Positions 18,228 through 26,222 of a stretch of 64,000 bases of DNA are shown piece after piece (position 1 is the first letter of the stretch; every line of letters begins with the position of its first letter). The position numbers were made by a program, and so were the translations under genes. The stretch is from Oharaeibacter diazotrophicus (lineage in GTDB: Bacteria > Pseudomonadota > Alphaproteobacteria > Rhizobiales > Pleomorphomonadaceae). The stretch covers positions 372,001-436,000 of the forward strand of contig NZ_SNXY01000008.1 in assembly GCF_004362745.1 (NCBI RefSeq), given 5' to 3'. Under the pieces are notes generated by a model. The model ran no database searches. It saw nothing but the letters and a program-made list of their open reading frames with translations, and had not been told where the DNA came from.

Positions 18228-18572
18228 TCAGCCGTGCTGCCCCGCGTCGCTCGCGGGGCGGCCGAGGCGGTAAAGGCGGGAGTAGGTCCGAGCCCAGCCC
18301 GTCACGGGGTCGAGCAGGTAGACGGGCGAGGTCGTGATGAGGCGCCCGGTACCGGTGAGGATCGGGTGGCCGGTGACCGCCCCACAGAGAACCGGTGCCA
18401 AGATGGCGTTCGGCTGGTAGCGGTCGAGGATCGGCGCCGCGTCGAGGTCGGTCTTGGTGGGGTACGTGCCGCCCGCGAGCCGATCCATGTCGGCGGCGAG
18501 GGCACGGAGCGTGGTGGCCGCGGCGGCAAGGTCTGCGGCCGGCAGCGGCTTGCCGGGGTCGATGAGGAACAT
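18228..18572 (-). CDS. DUF6634-like protein (114 aa)
   Basis: A 114-residue protein beginning MFLIDPGKPLPAADLAAA and ending with TGWARTYSRLYRLGRP. The first part forms a helix (AATTLRALAADMDRLAGG) and the last third has HPILTGTGRLITTSPVYLLDP. I match it from memory to the DUF6634 group of alphaproteobacterial accessory proteins; this is a moderate-confidence recollection. The ATG at 18572 has GGAG seven bases upstream, and an in-frame start at 18749 would add a Pro/Ser-rich stretch that is not protein-like. It is the first gene of a two-gene operon with the AAA+/M41 protease and may be its adaptor or substrate. Confidence 0.7.
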   Translation of the reverse strand: MFLIDPGKPLPAADLAAAATTLRALAADMDRLAGGTYPTKTDLDAAPILDRYQPNAILAPVLCGAVTGHPILTGTGRLITTSPVYLLDPVTGWARTYSRLYRLGRPASDAGQHG

Positions 18573-18948
18573 GGGGGGCTCCAGGTCAGAAGTGGAGGGC
18601 AGAAGGGACGGAGAGGGCAGTAGGAATGGGGATGCTGATCCGGCTGGGGCCGGACTTGGCGGAAATGACCCGATCGGGAGGTGAGGTCCCGGACGTCGGC
18701 CAATGTCCGAGGTGGATCGCCGCACGCCATCCCGGGCCGCAGTCGGCAAGGCTCCGTCGTTCCCACCGACGCAGGGCGCGGCAGGGCAACGAACGGTCCG
18801 GGTTTGATGGCGATCAGAGGTGGACGGCAGGCGGTAACCAGCGGGTGGCGATCAGCGCCCGCGGGATCCCGTCCTGCGCGTGCGAGCGACGGCTCCGAGC
18901 GGCGGCTCGCAGCTCAGCGGGCGCGCGGATCGGAGCCCGGGTGCCCGA
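18573..18948. other. Intergenic region without a supported gene
   Basis: A 376-base gap on the upstream side of the DUF6634-like gene and the downstream side of the 320-aa gene. It must hold the promoter of the protease operon, but I see no convincing -35/-10 pair, repeat or RNA gene. Open frames crossing it are Arg/Pro-rich and unlikely to be real. Confidence 0.4.
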
Positions 18949-19911
18949 TCAGGCGCCGACGGCGCTCATGCGCCGCCCTTGAGGGCGCAGCGGCAGGGAC
19001 GAGAGGCACTCGGCCAGCGTGGGGAGCGGCGCGGCGGGCCTCATCGGCACCACGATCGACTCCCCGGGGACCGGCGTGGCCCCGGCGACCGTTTCGCGGG
19101 CCTGCGTCGCCATCGGCTTCGGCGTGGGCGGCATCAGCGCGGCGAGCCGCTCCTGCACCCGCTTCGAGACCGCGCTCGCCATCCGCTCCGTCATCGCCTC
19201 CACGATGGGCGTGATCAGCGCGCCAAAGAAGGCATCGAGCGCCGTGCCCTCGACCACATGCCCGCTGATGATACCGGACCGCCCGTAGTAATCGATCGTG
19301 ATCACCTCCACGGAGCTGACGGTACGGCCGGCGCTGGTCAGCATCCCGCGGAGGATCATCCCCGCCGCCCGGAGATCGAGCCGATCCTGGCGGGCGGCCG
19401 AGCCGCCCTGGGCCCCACCGCCTCTCTTGACCGACGCCGCCACGAGCCGCCCCGTCTCGGGGTAGTAAGCGACGATGTCGAGGATGGCGGTCTTCACGAC
19501 GGCGCTTCCGACCGGGAGGGTGAGCGCCGCCGTCTTGTCCGGCGCATTCGCGACGCAGAGGTCGAGTGCGGCCTGCGAGATCGGCACGGCCACCTGGACC
19601 AGCACGTCGACGCCCCCGCTCAATTCCAGCGCCGTCGCGATGGCACTCTCGATCAGGAGGCCGTGACGCCGCAGCACGCTGTCGAGCGGGCTGCGGATCG
19701 AGGCGACGGCCTCCGGGATCAGCGGGTCCGGCGTGTAGCTGCGGGCGAAGGCCTCGGCGACCGCCGCGTCCGTCGCCTCGGCGAGCGCCGGCGGGAGCAC
19801 GGCGCGGGTGCCGTCGCCCTGACTGGGCGACATTTCGACCACCGCCGGAATGGCGGGCGAGCTCGAAGCAGACTTGCGGTCGCGCTTGGAGTGGGTGAAG
19901 TTAGCCTGCAT
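18949..19911 (-). CDS. Hypothetical protein (320 aa)
   Basis: A 320-residue protein of unknown function. Its core near residues 125-205 alternates strands and helices; ILDIVAYYPETGRLVAASVKRG places an Asp and a Lys in a spacing reminiscent of PD-(D/E)XK nuclease folds, but the motif is incomplete and I do not claim nuclease activity. The C-terminal part has MTERMASAVSKRVQERLAALM (helix). The ATG at 19911 has a strong AGGAGG ribosome site, which lies within the spacer of a small dyad (19913-19931). It is divergent from an XRE regulator 79 bases away, which may control it. Confidence 0.65.
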   Translation of the reverse strand: MQANFTHSKRDRKSASSSPAIPAVVEMSPSQGDGTRAVLPPALAEATDAAVAEAFARSYTPDPLIPEAVASIRSPLDSVLRRHGLLIESAIATALELSGGVDVLVQVAVPISQAALDLCVANAPDKTAALTLPVGSAVVKTAILDIVAYYPETGRLVAASVKRGGGAQGGSAARQDRLDLRAAGMILRGMLTSAGRTVSSVEVITIDYYGRSGIISGHVVEGTALDAFFGALITPIVEAMTERMASAVSKRVQERLAALMPPTPKPMATQARETVAGATPVPGESIVVPMRPAAPLPTLAECLSSLPLRPQGRRMSAVGA

Positions 19912-19912
19912 T

Positions 19913-19931
19913 GATGATGCCTCCTATCATC
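19913..19931. promoter_or_regulatory. Small dyad enclosing the ribosome site of the 320-aa gene
   Basis: GATGAT (19913-19918) and ATCATC (19926-19931) are inverted repeats around a 7-base spacer that contains the AGGAGG ribosome site, read on the minus strand. A regulator bound here, such as the divergent XRE protein, or an mRNA hairpin could limit translation or transcription. Confidence 0.35.
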
Positions 19932-19990
19932 GTTCGTGACGAGGCAACATTGCATCAAAATGCCCGCCCTGACCAGCTGAGATCATACTT

Positions 19991-20260
19991 ATGGTTACCG
20001 CAAGGCAAATACGCGCCGCCAGGGCTTGGCTCGGCTGGAGCCAGCAGGATCTGGCGGACAGGTCCAAGGTCGCAAAGAGGACCATTGCCGAGTTCGAGCT
20101 CGGCAACAGGGTGCCCTATGACCGGACGTTGCGGGATCTGAAGGAGGCACTCGAAGCGGCGGGCATCATCTTCCAGTTCGACGGAATGTCCGGCACCGGC
20201 ATCTCCGGACCGTCGGAACAGCTTGGCCGGCGCCTCATCGAGGGGACGGACGGGAACTGA
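19991..20260 (+). CDS. XRE-family helix-turn-helix regulator (89 aa)
   Basis: An 89-residue protein that is almost only a Cro/C1-type DNA-binding domain: RQIRAARAWLGWSQQDLADRS, then KVAKRTIAEFELGNRVPY near residues 5-45, ending in a short tail. It probably represses its own promoter and that of the divergent 320-aa gene. It is followed directly by the iteron region at 20332-20750, so it is also a candidate binder of those repeats. Confidence 0.88.
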   Translation: MVTARQIRAARAWLGWSQQDLADRSKVAKRTIAEFELGNRVPYDRTLRDLKEALEAAGIIFQFDGMSGTGISGPSEQLGRRLIEGTDGN

Positions 20261-20331
20261 GCCAAGACACCATCGGCGGACGGCAAAGCTGCTTGTGCAA
20301 ACGGGGAAACGAGTTCCGGGCACCGCAAGCC

Positions 20332-20464
20332 AAGGTGCGGCCAGCTGGGACTAACGTGCGGGTCAGCTAAACCAACGTGCAGGCAACCTGACAAGGGTTG
20401 CCGAGACGCTTTTCAAACGTGCGCGCAGGTCAGGACACATTCCTGGCACGCCGAGCCGACGTGA
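20332..20464 (+). repeat. Iteron array 1: AACGTGC core, 21-base period
   Basis: Cores at 20332 (AAGGTGC), 20353 (AACGTGC), 20374 (AACGTGC), 20416 (AACGTGC) and 20458 (GACGTGA) lie at exact multiples of 21 bases. The positions 20395 and 20437, which would complete the series, are degenerate. The three exact cores with regular spacing make chance unlikely. Confidence 0.65.
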
Positions 20465-20481
20465 GTTGAGTTGCGTACATC

Positions 20482-20565
20482 CGATTCGAAGGTCCGCGCG
20501 ACCGATTCAAAGATATGAACAAGCGATTCGAAGATCCGGGCAGGCGATTCAGGCACAAACGCCGT
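20482..20565 (+). repeat. Iteron array 2: four CGATTC copies, 21-base period
   Basis: CGATTC begins at 20482, 20503, 20524 and 20545, exactly 21 bases apart; the following bases are also similar (GAAGG, AAAGA, GAAGA, AGGCA). The array follows TGAGTTGCGTA at 20468-20478. Confidence 0.75.
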
Positions 20566-20618
20566 TATGCCTTCGAGCGAGCGCAACCTGACTCAATGTG
20601 ACATGAGTTGCGTAAAGG

Positions 20619-20750
20619 CGATTCAGAACTCGGGACATCGGATTCAGATAGCGCGACTAGCGATTCCATCGTCAGGTGTTGCGATTCCTTAGTCCACGCC
20701 GCCGAATCATTAGTCTGAACAGGTGCGGTATTCTTTTGGAGTTTCGATTC
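20619..20750 (+). repeat. Iteron array 3: CGATTC-type copies, 21-base period
   Basis: Copies begin at 20619 (CGATTC), 20640 (GGATTC), 20661 (CGATTC), 20682 (CGATTC), 20703 (CGAATC) and, after one degenerate unit, 20745 (CGATTC). All are in the same 21-base phase. The array follows TGAGTTGCGTA at 20605-20615, as does array 2, which points to a segmental duplication. Confidence 0.75.
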
Positions 20751-20967
20751 GCCCTCAGTCCCTGGGAATAACAGGCGTATCGAGGCCCAGTTCGAAACAC
20801 ATCCCTCGCTAAATTGAACATTATTTGAAGAAAACACGCGACATCAATCGTAGCTACCCCTCAACTACATCCGCTGAAGTCCGTGGCGTCGCGCAATTTG
20901 TCCTGGTATTGCGCAACTCAAGGCACCCAGCCGCAAGGACGGTGCCCAACTTGAGTGCAACCCGAAC

Positions 20968-22416
20968 ATGGAAAACCTGACCCCGACTCCTTCGACCGCT
21001 TCCCTCGACGTCGCCACTGAGATCGACGCCCCCTTCAAGGATGCCCCTGCGGCTCCGGAAGCTCTCAGCGATGAGTCCACCCTCCCGGCAGGAGGCTTGC
21101 CGGATCTGGCAGAAGCCGTCGAAGACGGCGCCATCGTCCTGCCAGACGAAGCCGCCCAGACCGCTCCCTTCGAAATCGAAGACGACACCCCGGACGATCA
21201 GGATCTCCCGCCGTCGTCCGATGCCGCCGCTGCTTCGTCGGCCGCTACCGAGGACCTCACGCCCGGCCCGGCCGATGAGCGCCTGCCCGGCGCACCAGAT
21301 CCGTCCGACGAAGCCGCCAAAGAGTCTCCGGCCACTCCGACCAAGTCCTCCGCCCGGAAGCGCGGACGCCCTCCGAAGACGCGTGTGTTGCCTGATCTCC
21401 CGCAGCGTGCCTCCGATCCGACGGTCGTCGAGGACTGCATCGCCAAGCTGATGAAGCTCAACGGTCGGGACCTCCACACGGACATGGAGCGGGGGCATGT
21501 CCTCAACACGCTTCAGGCATCCTGCGCGGACGGAGCGGAATTTGCGAAGGTGGTTCGGAAGTGGGCACGCCTTTCCGGCAAGCAAGCCCTCAACCTGATC
21601 AACTTGACGGCGCGGTTCGGTGATCAGGTGGATCGCTGGGCCACCCTCGGCGTGACGTCCACGCATCTGAGGCACCTTGTGACGAAGCCCGACGAGTACG
21701 TCGAGGAATGCTACGCGGCATTCTCGGCGGAGGGCGTTCCGTCGACCGCGGCCTTCTCCAAGAAAGTCATGGCTGACTTCGGATCAGCCCAGCCGGAAGG
21801 TGACCTGAGGGCGGAACGCCTTGCGTTCCTGAAGGCGGCCGCGCGAAAGGCCGCGGACGACAATCTCGCCGCCTTCCTGCCGCCTCTCGAGGAACTTGCG
21901 AAGGTACTCGTCGCAGGCCTCCAGACCGGTCGCAACGGTGCCGTCCGCATTCGAAAGCCGGACCTCGCCAAGTCCGTCGCGCTCCCGGCCAGGACGGCCT
22001 GCCGGATCTTCGAAGGCTTCCTGACCCGCATGGTCCCGCAAGACAGCTTCAATGGTCTCCAGTACTACGATCGCGTGACCGTCCTCATTCCCGAACTGCA
22101 GGCTCTCCGGATCGTCCTCGCGCAGCTCAGCAGCCTCGAGCGGTGGCCGAAGCATGCCGGCGCCGAATGGATCACCGGTACCGTGTTGCCGATGGTGCGT
22201 TGGGCGATCGGCGCCGAATCCGACAGCGAACCGCCGCTGGATGCGATTCTGGACCAAGGGTCCGAGGATTTCATGATCTGCAATACGCTGCCGAAGGATT
22301 TCTCGGCAAAGCGGAGGCGCCTAGCGCAGGCACGGCGTGAAGGCACCCCGAATACGAACCCGAGCAAGACGGAAGAGCCAAGAGTAGGTCCCGGCGACGA
22401 CGCCCAAGCAGCCTGA
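20968..22416 (+). CDS. AT-hook-containing protein of unknown function (482 aa)
   Basis: A 482-residue protein with an acidic, disordered, Pro/Ala-rich first 130 residues, then an AT-hook-like motif ARKRGRPPKTR near 130-140, and a helical body. The segment LSGKQALNLINLTARFGDQ followed by LGVTSTHLRHLV near residues 205-240 has the look of a helix-turn-helix of the DUF3102/ParB-like type, but I cannot name the family. It starts 3' of the iteron region and the AT-rich stretch, so it is a candidate iteron binder: a replication, partition or master regulatory protein of the element. A 9-bp stem hairpin at 22438-22459 follows it. The ribosome site is weak. Confidence 0.7.
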   Translation: MENLTPTPSTASLDVATEIDAPFKDAPAAPEALSDESTLPAGGLPDLAEAVEDGAIVLPDEAAQTAPFEIEDDTPDDQDLPPSSDAAAASSAATEDLTPGPADERLPGAPDPSDEAAKESPATPTKSSARKRGRPPKTRVLPDLPQRASDPTVVEDCIAKLMKLNGRDLHTDMERGHVLNTLQASCADGAEFAKVVRKWARLSGKQALNLINLTARFGDQVDRWATLGVTSTHLRHLVTKPDEYVEECYAAFSAEGVPSTAAFSKKVMADFGSAQPEGDLRAERLAFLKAAARKAADDNLAAFLPPLEELAKVLVAGLQTGRNGAVRIRKPDLAKSVALPARTACRIFEGFLTRMVPQDSFNGLQYYDRVTVLIPELQALRIVLAQLSSLERWPKHAGAEWITGTVLPMVRWAIGAESDSEPPLDAILDQGSEDFMICNTLPKDFSAKRRRLAQARREGTPNTNPSKTEEPRVGPGDDAQAA

Positions 22417-22437
22417 TCCCGATCGGTGATCCTTGCG

Positions 22438-22459
22438 GGGCCAGCCGGCAGGCTGGCCC
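22438..22459 (+). terminator. Terminator-type hairpin after the AT-hook gene
   Basis: GGGCCAGCC (22438-22446) and GGCTGGCCC (22451-22459) form a perfect 9-bp stem with a 4-base loop, 21 bases after the TGA of the AT-hook gene. The T-run is poor, so it may only attenuate before the next gene at 22488. Confidence 0.5.
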
Positions 22460-22487
22460 TGTTCGCCAGACCTGAGGAGGGACGAGG

Positions 22488-22814
22488 ATGCGCAAGCGAT
22501 TGGAGCCGTCGGTCGCAGCCAGCAAGCAGAGGCGATACCGCGAGAAGCAAAGGGCGGATGGCATCCCCACCGCCAACATGGTCGCGATCGCGACCTTTCG
22601 GATCCTGCTGTCGGGCAAAAGCCCGAAGGCGAAGGCCAAACGGAATGAACTCGAAGATCTGGTCACGGCATACCTCGTCGACCGTCATCCGGAGCTGACC
22701 GAGCGCGGCATCGAGCACCGCTTCGACGAGATGGTCCGGGAGGCAAGCAGGATGTGCACCTTCGGGTACTTCGACATCGACAAGCGTAACGGTGATACGG
22801 AGGATCCGACCTAG
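22488..22814 (+). CDS. Hypothetical basic protein (108 aa)
   Basis: A 108-residue protein with a very basic start (MRKRLEPSVAASKQRRYREK) and a helical rest (NELEDLVTAYLVDRHPEL; HRFDEMVREASRM). GAGGAGGGACGAGG before the ATG at 22488 is a strong ribosome site. The segment NMVAIATFRILLSG could be the strand and first helix of a ribbon-helix-helix fold, which would make it a DNA-binding protein; this is inference only. It is the last gene before the DISARM cluster, separated from it by 238 bases. Confidence 0.65.
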   Translation: MRKRLEPSVAASKQRRYREKQRADGIPTANMVAIATFRILLSGKSPKAKAKRNELEDLVTAYLVDRHPELTERGIEHRFDEMVREASRMCTFGYFDIDKRNGDTEDPT

Positions 22815-22879
22815 TCCCCCCGTTACTTCGTAAAACGCCGTTACCGACTGAATCGGTTGTTTCGAACTTTTAGGCCTTA

Positions 22880-22897
22880 TCGGAACTCAAGTTCCGA
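22880..22897. promoter_or_regulatory. Dyad TCGGAACT-N2-AGTTCCGA before the DISARM cluster
   Basis: An 18-base inverted repeat with 8-bp arms around CA, 156 bases before drmD. A similar but imperfect copy occurs at 15413-15430. The region also holds a direct repeat CCGTTAC at 22820 and 22838. These are the best operator candidates for the first DISARM promoter. Confidence 0.5.
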
Positions 22898-23052
22898 AAC
22901 CGTCTGATCATCCGCTCGACGGAGTGTCGGCTCACCAGAGACCCAGTGAACTGTCAGAGTATCGCCCTGGCTCCGACTCTGAGACGACGGAGGGTTGATA
23001 CACGGAATGGTTGGCGTGCTACCACTACCCCATTGGACGGTCGGGGGGAATC

Positions 23053-26000
23053 ATGACGCCATCGGTGGGGCAATTCGTACGCGTCCGCTCTCGCCGATGG
23101 TTGGTGGAGAACACTGCGCCCGATAGGCGCTTCCCGGTCGTCCGCCTCGCCTGCATCGACGACGACGCCACGGGCGAGACGGTCGAAGTTCTCTGGGATG
23201 CCGAGCTCGACGGCGAGATTCTCGGCGAGGAGGGCTGGGGCCAGATCGCCAAGCGCGGCACGGACGACCCCGCCGTCTTCTCCGCCTACCTGAAGACGCT
23301 GCGCTGGAACACCGCCACGTCGGCCGACCGCGAGCTATTCCAGGCGCCCTTCCGCGCCGGCATCCACCTCGACGCCTTCCAGCTGCTGCCGCTGCGCAAG
23401 GCGCTGAAGCTCCCCCGTGTGAACCTCCTGATCGCCGACGACGTCGGCGCCGGCAAGACGATCGAGGCGGGCCTCGTCCTCCGCGAGCTGCTGCTGCGAC
23501 ACCGCATCGACTTCGTGGTCGTCATGGCGCCCGCCGGCACGGTCCGGCAGTGGCAGGACGAGCTGGAGACGAAGTTTGGCCTCACCTTCACCATCGTCGA
23601 TCGCGACTACCTGACGGCGCTCCGGCGCGAACGCGGCTACGGCGCCGACCCGTGGGCCTCAGGCTCGCGGTTCATCCTCTCCCACTCGCTGATCTCCGAC
23701 GAGACCTATGTCGCGGGTCTGCGCGACCTCCTCGGCGAGTTCCGCGCGCGCTCCCTGCTGATCCTCGACGAGGCGCACCACGCGGCACCAGCAAGTGGCA
23801 TGAAGTACGCCATCGAGAGCCAGTTCACCCGCTCCGTCCGCGCGCTCGCCGAGCGGTTCGAGCACCGCCTCTTCCTCTCCGCGACGCCGCACAACGGGCA
23901 CTCCAACTCCTTCTCCGCCCTCCTGGAGATCCTCGACCCGCAGCGCTTCACCCGAGGCGTGCCGGTGCGGCCAAAGGACCTGGAGCCGGTGATGGTCCGC
24001 CGCCTGAAGTCGGACCTCCGGCACTTCGGCGAGCGCTTCCCGCTGAGAAAGGTAGAGCCGATCAGGATCGCCGGCCTTCCCGCCGCCGCGCCGGAACTCG
24101 TCCTCGCGTCCATGCTTCGGGCCTATGCCTATGCCGTCCGGGCCAAGGCGGAGGGCCTGCCGCCGCGTGAAGCCGGCTACGTGCGCCTGACCCTCGTCGG
24201 CCTGCAGCAGCGCCTCCTGTCCTCGATCGCCGCCTTCGCCCGCACCCTCGACATACATCGCAAGGGGCTGCTGAAAGCCAGGGAGACGGAGGCCGGCACA
24301 TGGGCGGCCACCTCGCTCGGTGCGGCCGGCGAGATCGAGGAGGAGCCGGACGACGAGGTCGCGGCGGAGGCCCTGATCGCCCGCGACGAGGCGGACGCGG
24401 CCGAGGCGGCCGGCGTCGCCGCCGCCGCCGTCTCCGATCTCGCCATGGTCGACGAGATGCTGAAACTCGCCCGTCGCCACGCGCAGGAGCCGGACGCCCG
24501 CGTCGAGCACCTCGCCCGCTGGATCCGCGATCAGATGACCGCCGGCGGCGCCTGGACCGCGCGCCGGCTCATCCTCTTCACCGAATACGAGGACACCCGC
24601 CGCTGGCTGGAGAAGCGCCTCCTGGAAGCGCTCGACGACCTCGGCCCCGACGACCGCATCGCCTGCTACACCGGCGCGACGCCGACCGACCGCCGCGAGG
24701 AGCTGAAGCGCCGCTTCAACGCCGACCCTTCCGCCGACCCGCTCCGCATCCTGATCTGCACCGATGCCGCCCGCGAGGGCATCAATCTGCAGATGCGCTG
24801 CCACGACCTCATCCACGTCGACCTGCCCTGGAACCCCGCGCGCCTCGAACAGCGCAACGGGCGCATCGACCGCAAGCTCCAGCCCTCGCCGGTGGTCCAC
24901 TGCCGCTACTTCGTCTACGAGCAGCGCGAGGAGGACGTCGTCCTGCAGGCGCTGGTCCGCAAGACCGAGAAGATCCAGGACGAGCTCGGCTCCGCCGGCC
25001 AGGTCATCGCCGAGCGGATCAACCAGCGCCTGATGCGCGACGGCATCCGCGCCGCCGGCCGGCTCGCCAAGGAGATCGAGGCCGAGGGCGCGGAAGGGGA
25101 CGACCAGACCCGAACCGCCGTCGAGGAGATGGACGATGCGGTGCTGGCCCGCCGCGCCCGTCAGGCCAAGGAACTCGACGACCTCCGAGCCGTGCTGGAG
25201 GACAGCCGCAACCGCGTCGGCGTCGAGCCCAACGATCTGCGCGCCGTACTCTCGGTCGCCATGGACCGCACCGGTACCACGCTGGAGGCCCACCGCGACG
25301 CCGAGATCGAGGGCACGCCCACCTTCCGGCTCGATCCCGCCGAACCCGCCTTCCAGACCCAGGGCTGGGCGGAGGCGCTCGACGATCTCCGCATCCGCCG
25401 CCGCAAGCGGGGCGAGAGCCTCAAGGACTGGCGGCGCGACGCGCCCGTCCGCGCCTTCTCCTTCCGCCCGGCGATGACGGCCGCCGGCGTCGACGCCGAG
25501 AACGTCGTCCAGGTGCACCTGGAGCACCGGCTCGTCCGCCGGCTGCTTGCGCGCTTCATGGCCCAGGGCTTCGCCTCGGACCTGTCGCGGGCGAGCGTGG
25601 TAATCGGCCCCGGCGCCCAGCCGCGCGTCGTGCTCATCGGCCGCCTCGCCCTCTACGGCCCCGGCGCGGCGCGCCTGCACGAGGAGATGATCCTCGTCAC
25701 CGCCGCCTGGACCGAGGCCGGGCGCGGCACCAAGCCCCTGAAGCCCTACGGAACGCGCGGCGAGGAGGCGACGCTCGTCCAGCTGGAGGCAGCCTTCCGC
25801 GAGGCGCGCAAACCCGCCCCGCACATCGTCGACCGCATCCGCGCCTTCGCGGCTGAGGACGCGGCGGATCTCGACGCTGAACTCAAGGCCCGCGCCGCTG
25901 CGGCCAAGGCCGAGGCGGTGAAGGACCTCGCCAAGATCGCCGAGGCCGAGGCGACCTCCCTCCAGAAGCTGCTGGAGGACCAGCGCGCGCGCATCCTGAA

Positions 26001-26220
26001 GGCCGATGCCGAACCGGACGACCGGCAGCTCACCTTCCTCCCCGACAAGGCCGAGGAGATCGAGCAGCGCCGCCGCGACCGCCGGCACTGGAAGACCAAA
26101 CTGGACAAGCTCACGAGCGACATCGAAACCGGACCGCGCCGGGTGCGCGAGTCCTATGGCGTGGTGGCGGATCGGCTGGAGACCATCGGTCTCGTCTATC
26201 TCTGGCCGGAGGGGAACTGA
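23053..26220 (+). CDS. drmD: DISARM SNF2-like helicase DrmD
   Basis: A 1055-residue superfamily 2 ATPase of the SNF2/RapA type, the hallmark of class 1 DISARM. Motif I is ADDVGAGKTIEAG near residue 128, motif II LILDEAHHA near 238, motif III SATPHNGHS near 276, and motif VI LEQRNGRIDRKLQ near 599. A charged, partly coiled-coil C-terminus (about 930-1020, many Lys/Glu/Arg) follows. The ATG at 23053 has GGGGGGA just upstream; an in-frame start at 23011 is less good. The stop lies two bases before the drmMI start, so the two are one operon. Its promoter must be in 22815-23052, where a dyad at 22880-22897 may be the operator. Confidence 0.95.
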   Translation: MTPSVGQFVRVRSRRWLVENTAPDRRFPVVRLACIDDDATGETVEVLWDAELDGEILGEEGWGQIAKRGTDDPAVFSAYLKTLRWNTATSADRELFQAPFRAGIHLDAFQLLPLRKALKLPRVNLLIADDVGAGKTIEAGLVLRELLLRHRIDFVVVMAPAGTVRQWQDELETKFGLTFTIVDRDYLTALRRERGYGADPWASGSRFILSHSLISDETYVAGLRDLLGEFRARSLLILDEAHHAAPASGMKYAIESQFTRSVRALAERFEHRLFLSATPHNGHSNSFSALLEILDPQRFTRGVPVRPKDLEPVMVRRLKSDLRHFGERFPLRKVEPIRIAGLPAAAPELVLASMLRAYAYAVRAKAEGLPPREAGYVRLTLVGLQQRLLSSIAAFARTLDIHRKGLLKARETEAGTWAATSLGAAGEIEEEPDDEVAAEALIARDEADAAEAAGVAAAAVSDLAMVDEMLKLARRHAQEPDARVEHLARWIRDQMTAGGAWTARRLILFTEYEDTRRWLEKRLLEALDDLGPDDRIACYTGATPTDRREELKRRFNADPSADPLRILICTDAAREGINLQMRCHDLIHVDLPWNPARLEQRNGRIDRKLQPSPVVHCRYFVYEQREEDVVLQALVRKTEKIQDELGSAGQVIAERINQRLMRDGIRAAGRLAKEIEAEGAEGDDQTRTAVEEMDDAVLARRARQAKELDDLRAVLEDSRNRVGVEPNDLRAVLSVAMDRTGTTLEAHRDAEIEGTPTFRLDPAEPAFQTQGWAEALDDLRIRRRKRGESLKDWRRDAPVRAFSFRPAMTAAGVDAENVVQVHLEHRLVRRLLARFMAQGFASDLSRASVVIGPGAQPRVVLIGRLALYGPGAARLHEEMILVTAAWTEAGRGTKPLKPYGTRGEEATLVQLEAAFREARKPAPHIVDRIRAFAAEDAADLDAELKARAAAAKAEAVKDLAKIAEAEATSLQKLLEDQRARILKADAEPDDRQLTFLPDKAEEIEQRRRDRRHWKTKLDKLTSDIETGPRRVRESYGVVADRLETIGLVYLWPEGN

Positions 26221-26222
26221 GG

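Larger units (their letters stand above)
20261..20967. other. Non-coding region with 21-bp-phased iterons and an AT-rich stretch; possible origin or control region
   Basis: A 707-base gap with the densest repeat structure in the window. Three arrays share a strict 21-base period, two helical turns: an AACGTGC type (20332-20464) and two CGATTC-type arrays (20482-20565 and 20619-20750). The two CGATTC arrays are each introduced by the same segment TGAGTTGCGTA (20468-20478 and 20605-20615). An inverted copy, GCGCAACTC, occurs near 20911-20919. At 20811-20836 there are only 5 G/C in 26 bases. Iterons beside an AT-rich stretch are the usual plan of an iteron-controlled replication origin, but no known Rep gene is present. 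A multi-site operator is the alternative. Confidence 0.6.

Noticed and set aside
20332-20750. CRISPR array
   Set aside because: The repeated core is only 6-7 bases with a 21-base period; CRISPR repeats and spacers are both much longer, and no cas gene is present.
20565-20837. Minus-strand frame of 90 codons through the iterons
   Set aside because: Its seven-residue periodicity (repeated SES) is a by-product of the 21-base repeats, and it changes phase between arrays.
23659-26088. Minus-strand frame of over 800 codons opposite drmD
   Set aside because: Gly/Ala/Glu-rich shadow of the drmD gene without domain features.
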